A stretch of DNA of 64,000 nt from G965233625 sp965233625 (GTDB lineage: Bacteria > Planctomycetota > Planctomycetia > Pirellulales > Pirellulaceae): assembly GCA_965233625.1 (NCBI GenBank), contig OZ247499.1:2108001-2172000 (forward strand). The letters run 5' to 3'. The first letter of the stretch is position 1, and every line of letters starts with the position of its first letter. Below the pieces are notes generated by a model that was given only the letters and a program-made list of their open reading frames with translations, ran no database searches and had not been told where the DNA came from. Both the position numbers and the translations under genes were made by a program. This document shows, piece by piece, positions 34,861 to 44,471 of the stretch.

Positions 34861-36534
34861 TTAGCGGCCAACACCGATGAAGAAGCTGAAGATCTGCTCG
34901 TCGTCGGTAATCTCCGACGCGACAGGGAAGGCGAAGTCCAAGGCAAGCGGCGCCGGTCCCAGTGCTGGGATGCTGATGCGAAGACCCAGACCAGGCGCCA
35001 CGCGGAAGGCGTCGCCCTCAATCTTCAAGTCTTCTTCCACCGTACCGAAGTCGCAGAAGACAACACCCTTGAGCATATCGTCCGCGGTAAGCGGGAACTG
35101 ATACTCCACCGAACCCAGCAGCCGCAGATCACCACCCACCCTGACGCCGCGTTTCACGGGCGAGGCGCCACGGAAATCAAAACCGCGGAGGGTGGAAAAA
35201 CCACCTGCGAAGAAGTGATCGTAAAGAGGCGTGTTATCACCCGTAATGCCGCCCCGCAAACCATACGAAATGGTGTGCCGGCCAGAACCGTCGGGACGCT
35301 CGTAAACCAGGAAGTAGCGGCGGATATCGAGTTCAAACTTCGGGTAAGTGAAGTCGCCAAACGCCTGTTCATAGCTGAACTCCACCAGGTGCCCCTCGGT
35401 GGGTGCAAACGGTGAATCACGGGTATCGTGGGTTAAGGCGAACCGTGTGCTGTAGAATGCATTATCGCCGACGACTTCGTTCAATTCCTCCACGTTGCCA
35501 ACGCGAGGATCGTGGATGTTAATGTTTTCAGCGCGGAGCGCGGCGCTGGCCGACACATTGTGCGTCAGCCGGTAACCCAACGCGGCACGACCGCCCAGGC
35601 GGCGTTCATCCCAGTCGAAGTAGTTGCGGTCAAAGTAGAACGCACTGAGGTTCAGACTGACCAGTGAGTTGAACAGGTATGGCTCGGTAAACGTCACCAT
35701 GTAGCGCTGAACCTGCGTACCGGGCTGTGCTTCCAGGCGGAAGCCCTGACCGGCGCCGCGGAAGGCCGTACCGTTGGCGATGTCGTCCCAGCTTGTGGGC
35801 GGATTCGCGATATTGAAGTTGCGCTCGTCAATGGTAATCTGACCAGTCACACCGGCATCCGAGTTAACACCTACGCCAAACATGAACCGCCCGGTACGCG
35901 CCTCTTGCACATACGCGTCGATGTCAGCGATATAAGGCGTCAGTGTGTAATCATCAACTGGCGGCCCGGTGATGGCGCCTGGCGGCGGCAATACGCCCGG
36001 CTGGCCTCCGGGAAGAATCGGCGCCCCGGCGCCAACGTCTGGTTGCGCAAAGGTCGTTCCAGGTTGAACCACGGCAGGCTGACCGGCGCCGGGTTGTGCG
36101 AAACCGGGTTGGGCGGCGCCTGGCTGCGCGGGTTGCACGAAAGCGGGTTCACCCGGCGGCGGCTGATAGGTCTGCACTGCGGCAGGAGCCGGTGTTCCGG
36201 CGCCCGGCGAAGCGTAATAAGGCTGACCGCCCGGCGGTGGATACGCGGCTGGACCCTGTGCACGCATCACGGCCGGATCATCGAGTTTTTCGTTCTTCAG
36301 CGTGGACGCTGGCACCTCTGGCGGCCCGCTGACAGGGCGGTTGCTCAGAAAGGATGGCGCGCCGGGGATATCGCCCACGGTGGGAACGCCGGGGATCCGT
36401 ATGAACGGAATACACCCGGTCGATGACACAAGCGTCGTGCAAGCGATCCAGCAAAGGATGATTCGTCGGCTGCTATTCACCGTGGCGTTCCCTGCCATTT
36501 TCAGAGCTTGTTTGAATCTATGACCGCAGAACAT
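34861..36534 (-). CDS. Outer membrane beta-barrel half of a split BamA (Omp85) system
   Basis: 557 residues. An N-terminal signal (about residues 20-41, ending SSTGC; the lipobox is weak) is followed by a long Pro, Gly, Ala and Gln-rich stretch (about 45-190) and then an Omp85 barrel (about 205-557) with TFTEPYLFNS, FALTHDTRDSPFAPTEG and the lid-lock motif region TLRGFDFRG. There is no POTRA domain in this protein. Its ATG overlaps the stop of the upstream POTRA gene as TAATG, with AGGGG before it, so translation is coupled. It probably inserts or folds outer membrane proteins together with that partner. Confidence 0.88.
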   Translation of the reverse strand: MFCGHRFKQALKMAGNATVNSSRRIILCWIACTTLVSSTGCIPFIRIPGVPTVGDIPGAPSFLSNRPVSGPPEVPASTLKNEKLDDPAVMRAQGPAAYPPPGGQPYYASPGAGTPAPAAVQTYQPPPGEPAFVQPAQPGAAQPGFAQPGAGQPAVVQPGTTFAQPDVGAGAPILPGGQPGVLPPPGAITGPPVDDYTLTPYIADIDAYVQEARTGRFMFGVGVNSDAGVTGQITIDERNFNIANPPTSWDDIANGTAFRGAGQGFRLEAQPGTQVQRYMVTFTEPYLFNSLVSLNLSAFYFDRNYFDWDERRLGGRAALGYRLTHNVSASAALRAENINIHDPRVGNVEELNEVVGDNAFYSTRFALTHDTRDSPFAPTEGHLVEFSYEQAFGDFTYPKFELDIRRYFLVYERPDGSGRHTISYGLRGGITGDNTPLYDHFFAGGFSTLRGFDFRGASPVKRGVRVGGDLRLLGSVEYQFPLTADDMLKGVVFCDFGTVEEDLKIEGDAFRVAPGLGLRISIPALGPAPLALDFAFPVASEITDDEQIFSFFIGVGR

Positions 36535-38171
36535 TAGTAGCCCCTGGCTGGTGGGTACGGCTGACGGCTTTGTGGCGCCGCCGGTGCGTACTGGCGTTGT
36601 TGCTGCTGCTGATACTGCGGAGAAGGCTGGAACGCACCGCCCCGGACCGGCTGAATGTCGAACATGACTTTCGCGTCTGTGTCCAGCGGTTCCGGAGACT
36701 GTCCGCGTGTAGAGCGGCCTGCTTCTTCTTCCAGTTTTTCCGCGGCCAGTTTTTCGTCCAGCGGCTGTACCTTCACGGTTGGCTTGATACCGCGTTGCGG
36801 ATCATTCAGAAACAGCTGCGAGGCTCCTAGAAGCCGCTCGCTTGCGCGGATTTTGCGGATGTCTAGAATGTCGCCGGGTTGCAGCGGAATCCGGTTGCGG
36901 ATCACATTCTCCTGCGTGTGCGGATATTCGCCCGCAATGTGAACATTCACGCGGCCCACACGGTACTGGGCGCCTTCTTCAATACGATAGACCAGATCCA
37001 GCGTGCCCGGTTCTTCCAGAAAACGCAGGTCGGCCTGTACATTCACGTACACGTGCCCCTGGGCGCCGTAGATATCGCGGAGCGTGTTTTCATCGCGCCG
37101 CATTTCCTCGGCCATCATAAAGTCACCCGGCTTCAGCTTCAGGAATTCCTTCAGCTGCTCCGTGGTGTACTTGCGGTTGCCCACCAGAGATACGTTCCGC
37201 ACTTTGTAACGCGGCCCTTCGTCAATGACGAAGGTGATGGTGACCCAGCTACCATTGTCGCTGACCTTAATCTCGCGGCCGACCGTGGCTTTGTAGTAGC
37301 CAAGGTTGCGGTAGTAAGTTGTCAGGCGTTCGACATCTTCATCAATTTTGGCGTAGTTGACTTCGCCCCGGAACAGGTACCAGGCGTATCCCGCTTTCGA
37401 CTGAATATAGGTCCGCAGCCGCGCGCTGCTGGCTACGGTATTGCCAACGAAGTACGTGCCCCAGACGCGTTGCAGAGGGCCTTCGCTAATTTCGAACTTG
37501 GCGCCTTGATCGGTTTGTTTCAGACCTTCGGTCACGATCACCACAGCTTTGGGGAAGCCACGTTCGTGATAGTACGCTTCCACCTTGCGGCGTGCTTCCT
37601 GAACGCTGAACCGGTCGAGGGCGTCGCCGACACTGAGACCGCTTTCCTTCAACAGCGTATGATCGCGCATCCCGCGGTTGCCGATGAATTCAACATATTG
37701 CAGCACCGCCCGTTCAGACACCTCGAAGGTGACCACAACGCCGTCGGTAACTACTTCGGTAAAGGTGCGGACATCAGCGAATAGACGCGAACGTGCCAGG
37801 GAACGCACATCGCTTTGCACGATCTCAGGATCAAACTCCCGGCCGGGTCGCGTACGCAGCATACGTAAAATCTTTGACCGGCCAATCCGTTTGTTGCCGC
37901 GGATACGCACGCCAGCAATCAGCATTCCGGCGCGTGCTTCCTGCTTCTGGCCGGGCTGGTAGTAGGGCCGTGCAAGGGGCTGTTGAGCGGGCGCGCCGGT
38001 TGGCGGTGCACCGGGCGGCGGTCCGGCCGGGCGTCCTGCGGGTGGCTGTGGCAGCGGATAGCGTTGCGCGCTGACTTCTTCGGCCACCATGCAGAGCATC
38101 ATCGTGACAATGCCACACCATAGGCAGTAACGCCTGGCAAAGCCAGCAAGCTCCATCTTGAAGCAAAGCAT
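36534..38171 (-). CDS. POTRA-domain half of a split BamA (Omp85) system
   Basis: 545 residues. A signal peptide (about 16-36, ending EEVSAQ) is followed by a Pro-rich stretch, then five POTRA domains, the canonical BamA number: about 82-155 (GVRIRGNKRI), 156-235 (YVEFIGNRGM), 236-325 (WGTYFVGNTV), 326-405 (NVSLVGNRKY) and 406-480 (GRVNVHI). A Gln/Pro-rich tail follows and the gene ends without any barrel strands. The stop overlaps the start of the barrel gene (TAATG). GAGGA precedes the ATG. The protein is predicted to be periplasmic and to receive unfolded outer membrane proteins. Confidence 0.9.
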   Translation of the reverse strand: MLCFKMELAGFARRYCLWCGIVTMMLCMVAEEVSAQRYPLPQPPAGRPAGPPPGAPPTGAPAQQPLARPYYQPGQKQEARAGMLIAGVRIRGNKRIGRSKILRMLRTRPGREFDPEIVQSDVRSLARSRLFADVRTFTEVVTDGVVVTFEVSERAVLQYVEFIGNRGMRDHTLLKESGLSVGDALDRFSVQEARRKVEAYYHERGFPKAVVIVTEGLKQTDQGAKFEISEGPLQRVWGTYFVGNTVASSARLRTYIQSKAGYAWYLFRGEVNYAKIDEDVERLTTYYRNLGYYKATVGREIKVSDNGSWVTITFVIDEGPRYKVRNVSLVGNRKYTTEQLKEFLKLKPGDFMMAEEMRRDENTLRDIYGAQGHVYVNVQADLRFLEEPGTLDLVYRIEEGAQYRVGRVNVHIAGEYPHTQENVIRNRIPLQPGDILDIRKIRASERLLGASQLFLNDPQRGIKPTVKVQPLDEKLAAEKLEEEAGRSTRGQSPEPLDTDAKVMFDIQPVRGGAFQPSPQYQQQQQRQYAPAAPQSRQPYPPARGY

Positions 38172-38396
38172 GCATCGTCCTCGTTGCGAACGTTCCTGCG
38201 GATAGATTCATCCGCCGTTTATTGATAAGTGCGCGTGCGTCCCCTCCCTGGGAAATTGCAGGCGGGGAGAGTAGTAGCCAATTCCGCCATGCAAAGCAAG
38301 ACGGAATTCTCAGCACTACGAATGAAGCAAGCCAGTGTCAGACAGCGTTGAAGGCAACACTAGCTACCAGCCGTAGACAGGGACCGTTGGCGAAAG

Positions 38397-39170
38397 TTAA
38401 GCAGCCTCTTCTTTGCCGCCGCGCTGCTTGGGATGCAGGAAGGTGTTGAGCTTCTGCTCAATCACGCGGGGGTTTTCGCCAGATTGAATAGCAAGAATGC
38501 CACGCATCACCACTTCCAGCCCTTCCATTTCGGACTTGTGGATGGCAGCGAGTTTTTCAGCAAAGGGCATAAAGATCACGTTCGACACGATCGCGCCATA
38601 CAGCGTCGTAATCAGAGCCACCGCCATACCGGCGCCAATACCGGAAGGGTCCGACATGTCGCTGAGCATCATAATCAGCCCCATCAGCGTACCGATCATC
38701 CCGTACGCTGGTGCGAAACGGCCCAGCTGATCCATCATCGCTTTGCCGTCTTTATGACGGCCAGAGATCGAGATCACCTCGGTGCGCATGATGTCTTCAA
38801 TCACATCTGCCGGCGTACCATCGACGGCCATCTGAACGCCGAGTTTGATGAATTCGTCATCCACCTCATCTAGCCGGCCTTCGAGCGCCAGCAGGCCGTC
38901 GCGACGGGCGGTTTCCGCTAGGCTAACGAGCGAAGCGATGGTGGCGGGAACATCGACGGGCTTATTCAGAAAAACTTTCTTCACGACCATCGGCACGGCC
39001 ATGATGCACTTCAGCGGGAAACAGATCATCGTCGCCGCGATGGCGCCACCGATCACAACCAGCGCGGACGGGATGTCAATAAACGCCGTAATCGGCGCCG
39101 TGCCCATCAGCATCGAGCCGACGATCAGGCCGACCGCCAGGAGCAAGCCAACTAAACTAGAGATGTCCAT
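38397..39170 (-). CDS. motA: Flagellar motor stator protein MotA
   Basis: 257 residues with four transmembrane spans and the MotA/TolQ/ExbB proton-channel domain (AYGMIGTLMGLIMMLSD, GAGMAVALITTLYGAIVSN). The cytoplasmic loop between spans 2 and 3 is long, as in MotA. It forms the stator with MotB, which is not in the window but is usually the next gene; the region downstream (38172-38396) has no gene. It follows flgE and flbD at short spacing. Confidence 0.96.
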   Translation of the reverse strand: MDISSLVGLLLAVGLIVGSMLMGTAPITAFIDIPSALVVIGGAIAATMICFPLKCIMAVPMVVKKVFLNKPVDVPATIASLVSLAETARRDGLLALEGRLDEVDDEFIKLGVQMAVDGTPADVIEDIMRTEVISISGRHKDGKAMMDQLGRFAPAYGMIGTLMGLIMMLSDMSDPSGIGAGMAVALITTLYGAIVSNVIFMPFAEKLAAIHKSEMEGLEVVMRGILAIQSGENPRVIEQKLNTFLHPKQRGGKEEAA

Positions 39171-39193
39171 GTTGTGTCACTTGCCTATCAGAT

Positions 39194-39403
39194 TCAGGCG
39201 GCCCGTGCCCGTGGCTGCGGAATGAGGTGTTTGCTCTGCTGGTACTGCACCGCCAGATCAAGCACTTCTTCCATGGTGTTTTTCACGACCACCCGGTCGC
39301 CTGTGGTCAACGTCACGAACGTATCGGGTCGCGATTCTACGTAGCGGATCAGTTCGGCGTTAAGCACAAACCGCTCGCCGTCGAGACGTGTCAGTAAAAT
39401 CAT
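39194..39403 (-). CDS. flbD: FlbD/SwrD-like flagellar protein
   Basis: 69 residues. The sequence begins MILLTRLDGERFVLNAELI and contains TTGDRVVVKNTMEEVLD, the FlbD family core. It is 8 bp downstream of flgE and 23 bp upstream of motA. In Bacillus the orthologue SwrD supports motor power; here the gene order flgE-flbD-motA agrees with the usual flagellar operon. Confidence 0.95.
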   Translation of the reverse strand: MILLTRLDGERFVLNAELIRYVESRPDTFVTLTTGDRVVVKNTMEEVLDLAVQYQQSKHLIPQPRARAA

Positions 39404-39411
39404 TTCCGGCC

Positions 39412-41862
39412 CTATCGCAGATTCAGAAGTTCGTCGAGCAGTTCCTGCGATGTGTTCACCACACGCGTATTCGCACGGTATTGCGTACTTGCCAGAACCA
39501 GATCCAGCAGGTCGCGGCCGATGTCTGTGTTCGAAAGCTCCACGGCGCCGGCCACAATGCCGCCGATGCCGTTCTGACCAGGGCCGCCCTGAATCGGCAA
39601 TCCAGAGTTCACTCCGGAGGAATAAAGGTTAAGACCTTCCGCCTCGAGACCTGCCGGGTTGGCGAATCTTGCCAGCTGTAACTGGCCCAGGTCGCGGGTA
39701 ACACCATTGGTGAATACGCCGCGGATGCGGCCGTCTTCCGCCACGTTGAAACTTGCCAGGCTACCCGCACCGGAACCATCCTGCCGGGCGGCAGCCAGCG
39801 ATGCTGAATCGGCTGCGAGGCCCGAAAGCTGTGAGAAGTCCAGATCAAATTCCAGCGGTGTTGTGGACGGGACATTACGCCGCTGGATCGAGACCGTATT
39901 GTTCGTCGAGGACAGGAAGTTGCCTTCACCGTCAAAGGTAATCAAGCCCGTGCCGATGGAGATATCGTCGCCGGTAAGCGGATCGTTGTCGCCAGAATCT
40001 GCATACCAGCGGTAGGTTGTGGACGAACCGTCGGTACTCTCAAGTGTTGCCGTTACACGCACGTTCAGCGGGATGCCCAGCGAATCAAACGCCAGGAAGT
40101 CAGCCACGGTGCTTTCGCCAACCGCTTCCTGAATCGAGCCGAAGCCAAGGTTCGGATTGGTCACATCGCCCGCTGCGGTCGTCAGCGTGAGCGCAGAGAT
40201 TCCGAGGGAAATTGCGTTATCGACGCCGGTGTTTGAAATAATCCGCAGTTGCCCGTTGTTCAATTGCGAACCGGGCGGAAGGTCAGCGGTTTCGCCAACA
40301 ATGTTGTTAACCGACGGCGGGATGGGATTCTGGGGGTCATCCTGACTGGTTTGAATCCCCAGAGAATCTTCCATGAAGTCGAGCAGATCCTGCACGGTGG
40401 ACGTAGCCGTGATCTCGAATTCTTTCTCCGACAGCACCCGGCCGCCTTTGCGTCCGTTCAGAGCCAGCGTGCCTTCCACAAACGGATTTTCAAATTCGTT
40501 ATCGTCGCGGCGGACAACATTTGTAAGTAGAGTCGCGGGACTGACGCGTGGACCATCCCGGTCTACTACTTTGTTACCAGCAAGGTTCAGATCCGAGATT
40601 TCAGCATCGGTTTTGCTGTCGGTAAAGTCTTCACCCGGTGGAATGGTATCGACCAGATAGAACGTATCTGAATCGCTAACCAGGTTGCGGTAGATGCGGA
40701 TTTCGTCGTATGCAGGAAACGTGTCCATGGGGCCGGGCACGGGCGGAATGGGCAGATTGCGCAGGTGCACACGGCCGTCGACAACATTCTCCGGGCCGAG
40801 GAAAAGACTGGGACGGCTTTCCACCTGACCATTGCGATGGAAGGTAACCATATAGGTGTAGTTGCCGTTGATGCTGGTGGTGTCCAGCGGCGTCGCCGAC
40901 AGGGCCACGCTGTTGTCGTCCACGTAGTTGGCGCCGGTTGCGACGGTATCTAGCTGGAAGAAATCGGTGCCGCCTGCTGCGGTGCGATAGATCTGAACCT
41001 GCGAATACTCGCCGCCCGCATCCGGGATATTGTTCAGGGTGATGACGTTATCAGCGGCAGCGTTTCCAGCGGGAACGGTGACCACCAGTTCATCAGAACT
41101 AAGCGTCTCGTTACCGCCGTCGTCAATAAAAGCAAACCGGTAGCGGTACACAGAACCTTCTGCGTGCGTTCCACCGCCCTCGCTATGAACCACGGCGACG
41201 CTTGTTTCATCGGGCAATGGCGCTGAGTTGATGGTCGCCGCGCTTACATCGGGCCGGGGAACCGACGCATCGCCCAGAATGGCAGTCTGCGTCACCTCGG
41301 CGGTGTCTGCAATGTCTCCTGTCGGCGTCAGCGTACCTTCCATCACCACGTTCTGCGTCTGGGATGCCACGGCAGCCGAGCCAAGCGGAATGGTAAGCGG
41401 CACTAGCGAGGTAGGCTCGATATTGAATTCGTCATCCACGCCGAAGCCAAGCAAACGTTGCCCGGTCAGCGTTACCAGTTCGTTCTCAGAATTCGTCTTG
41501 AAGATACCGTTACGGGTGTAAAACTCTTCGCCGCCTGAACTTTGCACGATGAAGAAGCCATCGCCCTGGATGGCGAGATCGCTGGCGTTGGAGCTAAGTT
41601 CGATGGTGCCCTGGCTGAAATCAGGCGTAATTTCGCCGACCTGCACACCCAGACCGATCTGCTGCGGGTTGGTGCCGCCGGTGTTCGGAGTGGGCGAGGA
41701 GCCAAGTGTACGCGTCTGCAGGAACTGCGTGGCGAAGTTCGCCTGCGATGCTTTGAAGCCCACCGTCTGACTATTGGCAAGATTATTACCCGTCACATCA
41801 ATGGTTGTCTCCGCCGCCGTCAGACCTGTGAGCGCGGTGGTTAAGGCTGATGCTAGACCCAT
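39412..41862 (-). CDS. flgE: Flagellar hook protein FlgE, enlarged
   Basis: 816 residues, roughly twice the usual enteric size. The N-terminal rod/hook motif is present (TTIDVTGNNLANSQTVGFKA), as is FSQGTIELSSNASDLAIQGD and the C-terminal ELSNTDIGRDLLDLVLASTQ with an amphipathic coiled-coil end. Residues about 200-430 contain two repeats of an FN3-like beta fold (YRYRFAFIDDGGNETLSSDE and later YTYMVTFHRNGQVESRPSLF), a likely surface-exposed addition. A strong GGAGGT lies before the ATG. It is the first gene of the flgE-flbD-motA operon. I recognise no sigma-28 or sigma-54 promoter upstream. Confidence 0.95.
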   Translation of the reverse strand: MGLASALTTALTGLTAAETTIDVTGNNLANSQTVGFKASQANFATQFLQTRTLGSSPTPNTGGTNPQQIGLGVQVGEITPDFSQGTIELSSNASDLAIQGDGFFIVQSSGGEEFYTRNGIFKTNSENELVTLTGQRLLGFGVDDEFNIEPTSLVPLTIPLGSAAVASQTQNVVMEGTLTPTGDIADTAEVTQTAILGDASVPRPDVSAATINSAPLPDETSVAVVHSEGGGTHAEGSVYRYRFAFIDDGGNETLSSDELVVTVPAGNAAADNVITLNNIPDAGGEYSQVQIYRTAAGGTDFFQLDTVATGANYVDDNSVALSATPLDTTSINGNYTYMVTFHRNGQVESRPSLFLGPENVVDGRVHLRNLPIPPVPGPMDTFPAYDEIRIYRNLVSDSDTFYLVDTIPPGEDFTDSKTDAEISDLNLAGNKVVDRDGPRVSPATLLTNVVRRDDNEFENPFVEGTLALNGRKGGRVLSEKEFEITATSTVQDLLDFMEDSLGIQTSQDDPQNPIPPSVNNIVGETADLPPGSQLNNGQLRIISNTGVDNAISLGISALTLTTAAGDVTNPNLGFGSIQEAVGESTVADFLAFDSLGIPLNVRVTATLESTDGSSTTYRWYADSGDNDPLTGDDISIGTGLITFDGEGNFLSSTNNTVSIQRRNVPSTTPLEFDLDFSQLSGLAADSASLAAARQDGSGAGSLASFNVAEDGRIRGVFTNGVTRDLGQLQLARFANPAGLEAEGLNLYSSGVNSGLPIQGGPGQNGIGGIVAGAVELSNTDIGRDLLDLVLASTQYRANTRVVNTSQELLDELLNLR

Positions 41863-42049
41863 GATGTACTACCTCCATGAAACCGGTAATCCGTTCTTAG
41901 GGATTATCGCACCTGGAGCTAGTAAGACTGTGAGGAATTTGCGGCATGCAGCGCGAATAACGATAAATCGTTGAGGGATGCCGTCCACCTCGCCGCAATT
42001 ACAGGCTCTACGTTTGAATGCGGCGCCAGCATGCTGGCAGTGCCCGCCA

Positions 42050-42778
42050 CTACTGCTGGCGGATGGCGGAGAGCAGCGCCGGGATGGGCAACGATTTCCA
42101 GTAGGCAGGCGGCAGCTGGGCGATGTGCACCGGCTCCCGCGTCATTGGATGTTCGATCCCCAGCGTGTGGGCATGCAGCGCGATGCAGCGTTGCCGTTCG
42201 TCCGTGGTGGCCGGGCCGAATTCCACCTCGGATCCGTACATCGCGTCACCGGCCACGGGAAAACCTCTTGAACCTGCCTGCAAGCGTATCTGGTGCGTGC
42301 GGCCCGTCTCTAGTTCAATTTCGAGCCAGGTATAACCGCCGCCCCGGCCGCGCACTTTGTAGGTCAGCGACGCTCTGCGGGCGCCTTCTGCATCTTCGGC
42401 GCAAATCTCAGACCGTGCCTGGTTGGTCACCTTCCGCATGTAATCCACCCACTGCCCGGCTTCATCTGGCACATCGCCTGTGACAACGGCCCAGTACTTC
42501 TTCTCCACGGTGCGGCTTTCAAACTGCTCAGAAAGCCGCTTGGCGGCGCGGACATGTTTCGCCGTTACCATGACACCCGAAACAGGGCGATCGAGCCGGT
42601 GAATGATGGCCAGATAAACCTTACCAGGCTTCTCATCGCGGACCTTGAGAAAACGCTTCACCCGCACTTCCAGGCTATCGATGCCCGGCGGCGCCTGCGT
42701 GAGTACACCGGCGGGTTTCGCAACAATCAGGCAGGGGCCTTCTTCGTACAGGATTTCAAAACCGTCAGGCGCCGTCAT
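42050..42778 (-). CDS. RluA-family pseudouridine synthase
   Basis: 242 residues from the ATG at 42778; the longer frame upstream overlaps the next gene in another frame and is not protein-like. The catalytic motif HRLDRPVSG contains the active Asp. Other family parts: EILYEEGPCLIVAKPAGVLT, GRTHQIRLQ and HAHTLGIEHPMT. No S4 domain precedes it. It converts uridine to pseudouridine in rRNA or tRNA; the exact site cannot be assigned. Confidence 0.93.
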   Translation of the reverse strand: MTAPDGFEILYEEGPCLIVAKPAGVLTQAPPGIDSLEVRVKRFLKVRDEKPGKVYLAIIHRLDRPVSGVMVTAKHVRAAKRLSEQFESRTVEKKYWAVVTGDVPDEAGQWVDYMRKVTNQARSEICAEDAEGARRASLTYKVRGRGGGYTWLEIELETGRTHQIRLQAGSRGFPVAGDAMYGSEVEFGPATTDERQRCIALHAHTLGIEHPMTREPVHIAQLPPAYWKSLPIPALLSAIRQQ

Positions 42779-42816
42779 TGGCTTTCGGAGGGTAAAAGGA
42801 AAGAGAAAACCGGGCG

Positions 42817-43305
42817 TCAGTTCGCTTGATCGCGTAAATACTGCGCCATGGCAGCGGCTTCGGGCGCCAGCGGCCCATCGGGTTCGTCCGCCATCGCAGC
42901 GAACTGCCGGATCGCGTCTTCGCGGTCGCCTTCCAGCATCGTGACAACAGCCAGTTTGTACCGGCACTTGTGTTCTTCCAGCGTTCCCGGATAGGTATCC
43001 ACCGTTGTCTGAAACGCCTGCCGGGCGGCGGGCAGGTCTCCCAGGGCCAGGAAGCATTTGCCAATGAACAGTCCCGCGCGGCTGGCGTCGGGGTGTTTGG
43101 GATGGGCGTCAATGAACTTGGCGAGCCTATCGGGCGTTGTCTCGTAATCGCCGCGCAGTACGTCGGCGCGGATGGCGGCGAAAGTTGCTGACGCTTTGCG
43201 GTTGGCAGCGTTTGATTCCGTGCCACAGCCCGCCATCGTCAGCAGCAGGCAAGCCGCCACCAGATGCACCGCCATGAGCAGGCGATTCGTTTTATCCGAA
43301 GCCAT
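42817..43305 (-). CDS. TPR-like lipoprotein
   Basis: 162 residues from the ATG at 43305. A lipoprotein signal ends LLLTMAGC. The rest is helical with two or three TPR-like repeats (FIGKCFLALGDLPAARQAFQ, KYKLAV-like segments with DREDAIRQFAAM). The start overlaps the 3' end of the upstream gene by 14 bp, so translation is probably coupled. It may anchor a protein interaction at the inner face of the outer membrane or outer face of the inner membrane. Confidence 0.8.
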   Translation of the reverse strand: MASDKTNRLLMAVHLVAACLLLTMAGCGTESNAANRKASATFAAIRADVLRGDYETTPDRLAKFIDAHPKHPDASRAGLFIGKCFLALGDLPAARQAFQTTVDTYPGTLEEHKCRYKLAVVTMLEGDREDAIRQFAAMADEPDGPLAPEAAAMAQYLRDQAN

Positions 43306-44311
43306 AGTACGTCTCCCCGCCGCCAGCGCCATCGGTGCCACCCGGCTTCTGCGCGGCGGCTTCCTGTTGCAGCAGATAACTGAGCGTTACGCCCGTAGCC
43401 AAGGCGGCAGTGACTCCGCCCGCAAGTGTGCCGTAGCGAAGCGTGTCTATCGGAACATCGCTCTTCTCCGGGTCGGCGCCAATTTTCTGCATCCCCTTCA
43501 TCTTCTGGCAATCGGCTGTGGAAAGTCCAAGATCAATGATCTCGCGGTCGTGCAAGGCAAGCAGATTGCTATTGCGGACACGCTGCTGCATTTCATCGCC
43601 GGCCGGCGTCGGATCGTGGAGCAGATAAACCGGAAGCCGTGGGTTTTCTTCCAGTGTGCGGGCTGCGTGCTGAAACAGATATTGCGGGTAACCCGTCTCA
43701 GAGATAATCAACGCACGCTCGCTGGCGTGCATGTTATTAAGCACCAGCCAGTCCACCAGAATGTCGCGCTGGACAATAATAAGTTTCTCAAAGCCATAGT
43801 CGTAAAGATCAGGTTCAGGCCAGTCCGGCGGCGGCTGATGCATCGACGGCTCTTCAATCAGCTTCTCAAGTCCCTTGGTTGCGTGGACAGCTTTCCAGCG
43901 TTCAACGTAGGTTTCCCAGGCTGAAAACTCGGGCGTGCTCTTAGAGGACTCGTAAATCGCAAAGATGCAGAAGCCAAGTCCCGCCGCCGCCAGCAGCGCG
44001 GCAAAACTAACGAAATCACCGGCCAGCCCAGAGAAATAAACCATCAGCACGAGCACAATCGCCAAGCCAAGCAGCGTGACGCCGCACCCGAAGGGACAAC
44101 CCACATTCCGCTGCATCCGGCGGCAGGCTTCTGCATGCAATTGAGGCAGTGTGAAATAATAGGTGTCATTGGCACTGGCGCCGCTAACCGCCGACAAAAA
44201 CTGCGTGTCGCTGATGCCGTCGGTCTTACGATGAAAAACGAACTGCCGCCCGCACTTGCAACGCATGCCGTCTTTGGCGGGATGATTTACGGAACACTCT
44301 GGGCACTTCAT
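43292..44311 (-). CDS. Membrane protein with N-terminal zinc ribbon
   Basis: 339 residues. MKCPECSVNHPAKDGMRCKC is a zinc-ribbon (CxxC, CxC). Two adjacent hydrophobic spans (about 75-115) follow, then a soluble part with no recognised domain (YLLHDPTPAGDEMQQRVRN), a third hydrophobic segment near 295-310 (LAGGVTAALATGVTLSYLL) and a Gly-rich end. GGAAG precedes the ATG. It is divergent from the DUF1549 gene. Function unknown; it shares an operon with the TPR lipoprotein. Confidence 0.75.
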   Translation of the reverse strand: MKCPECSVNHPAKDGMRCKCGRQFVFHRKTDGISDTQFLSAVSGASANDTYYFTLPQLHAEACRRMQRNVGCPFGCGVTLLGLAIVLVLMVYFSGLAGDFVSFAALLAAAGLGFCIFAIYESSKSTPEFSAWETYVERWKAVHATKGLEKLIEEPSMHQPPPDWPEPDLYDYGFEKLIIVQRDILVDWLVLNNMHASERALIISETGYPQYLFQHAARTLEENPRLPVYLLHDPTPAGDEMQQRVRNSNLLALHDREIIDLGLSTADCQKMKGMQKIGADPEKSDVPIDTLRYGTLAGGVTAALATGVTLSYLLQQEAAAQKPGGTDGAGGGETYYGFG

Positions 44312-44352
44312 TGAATTCTTCCGTTGTTTTGCGCCAGAACTTTGCAGCCATT

Positions 44353-44382
44353 TTGTGGTTTAATCACAGGCTCCGTTACAAT
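44353..44382 (+). promoter_or_regulatory. Candidate promoter of the DUF1549/DUF1553 gene
   Basis: TTGTGG, an 18-base gap and TACAAT resemble a sigma-70 promoter, 90 bp before the ATG at 44472. The -35 half is weak. Confidence 0.35.
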
Positions 44383-44471
44383 AACCGGGACGCAACTTCT
44401 TTCACACCTACCCGTAAGAAAAGAAATGCCGGCGGAACTTCACCGCTGATGCAACGCCGGCCACCATCGCC

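Noticed and set aside
36520..36550. Frameshift or sequencing error as the reason for the split BamA
   Set aside because: The barrel protein has its own signal sequence and a ribosome binding site, and the POTRA protein has its own low-complexity tail; a simple frameshift would not create these. Resequencing would still be the final check.
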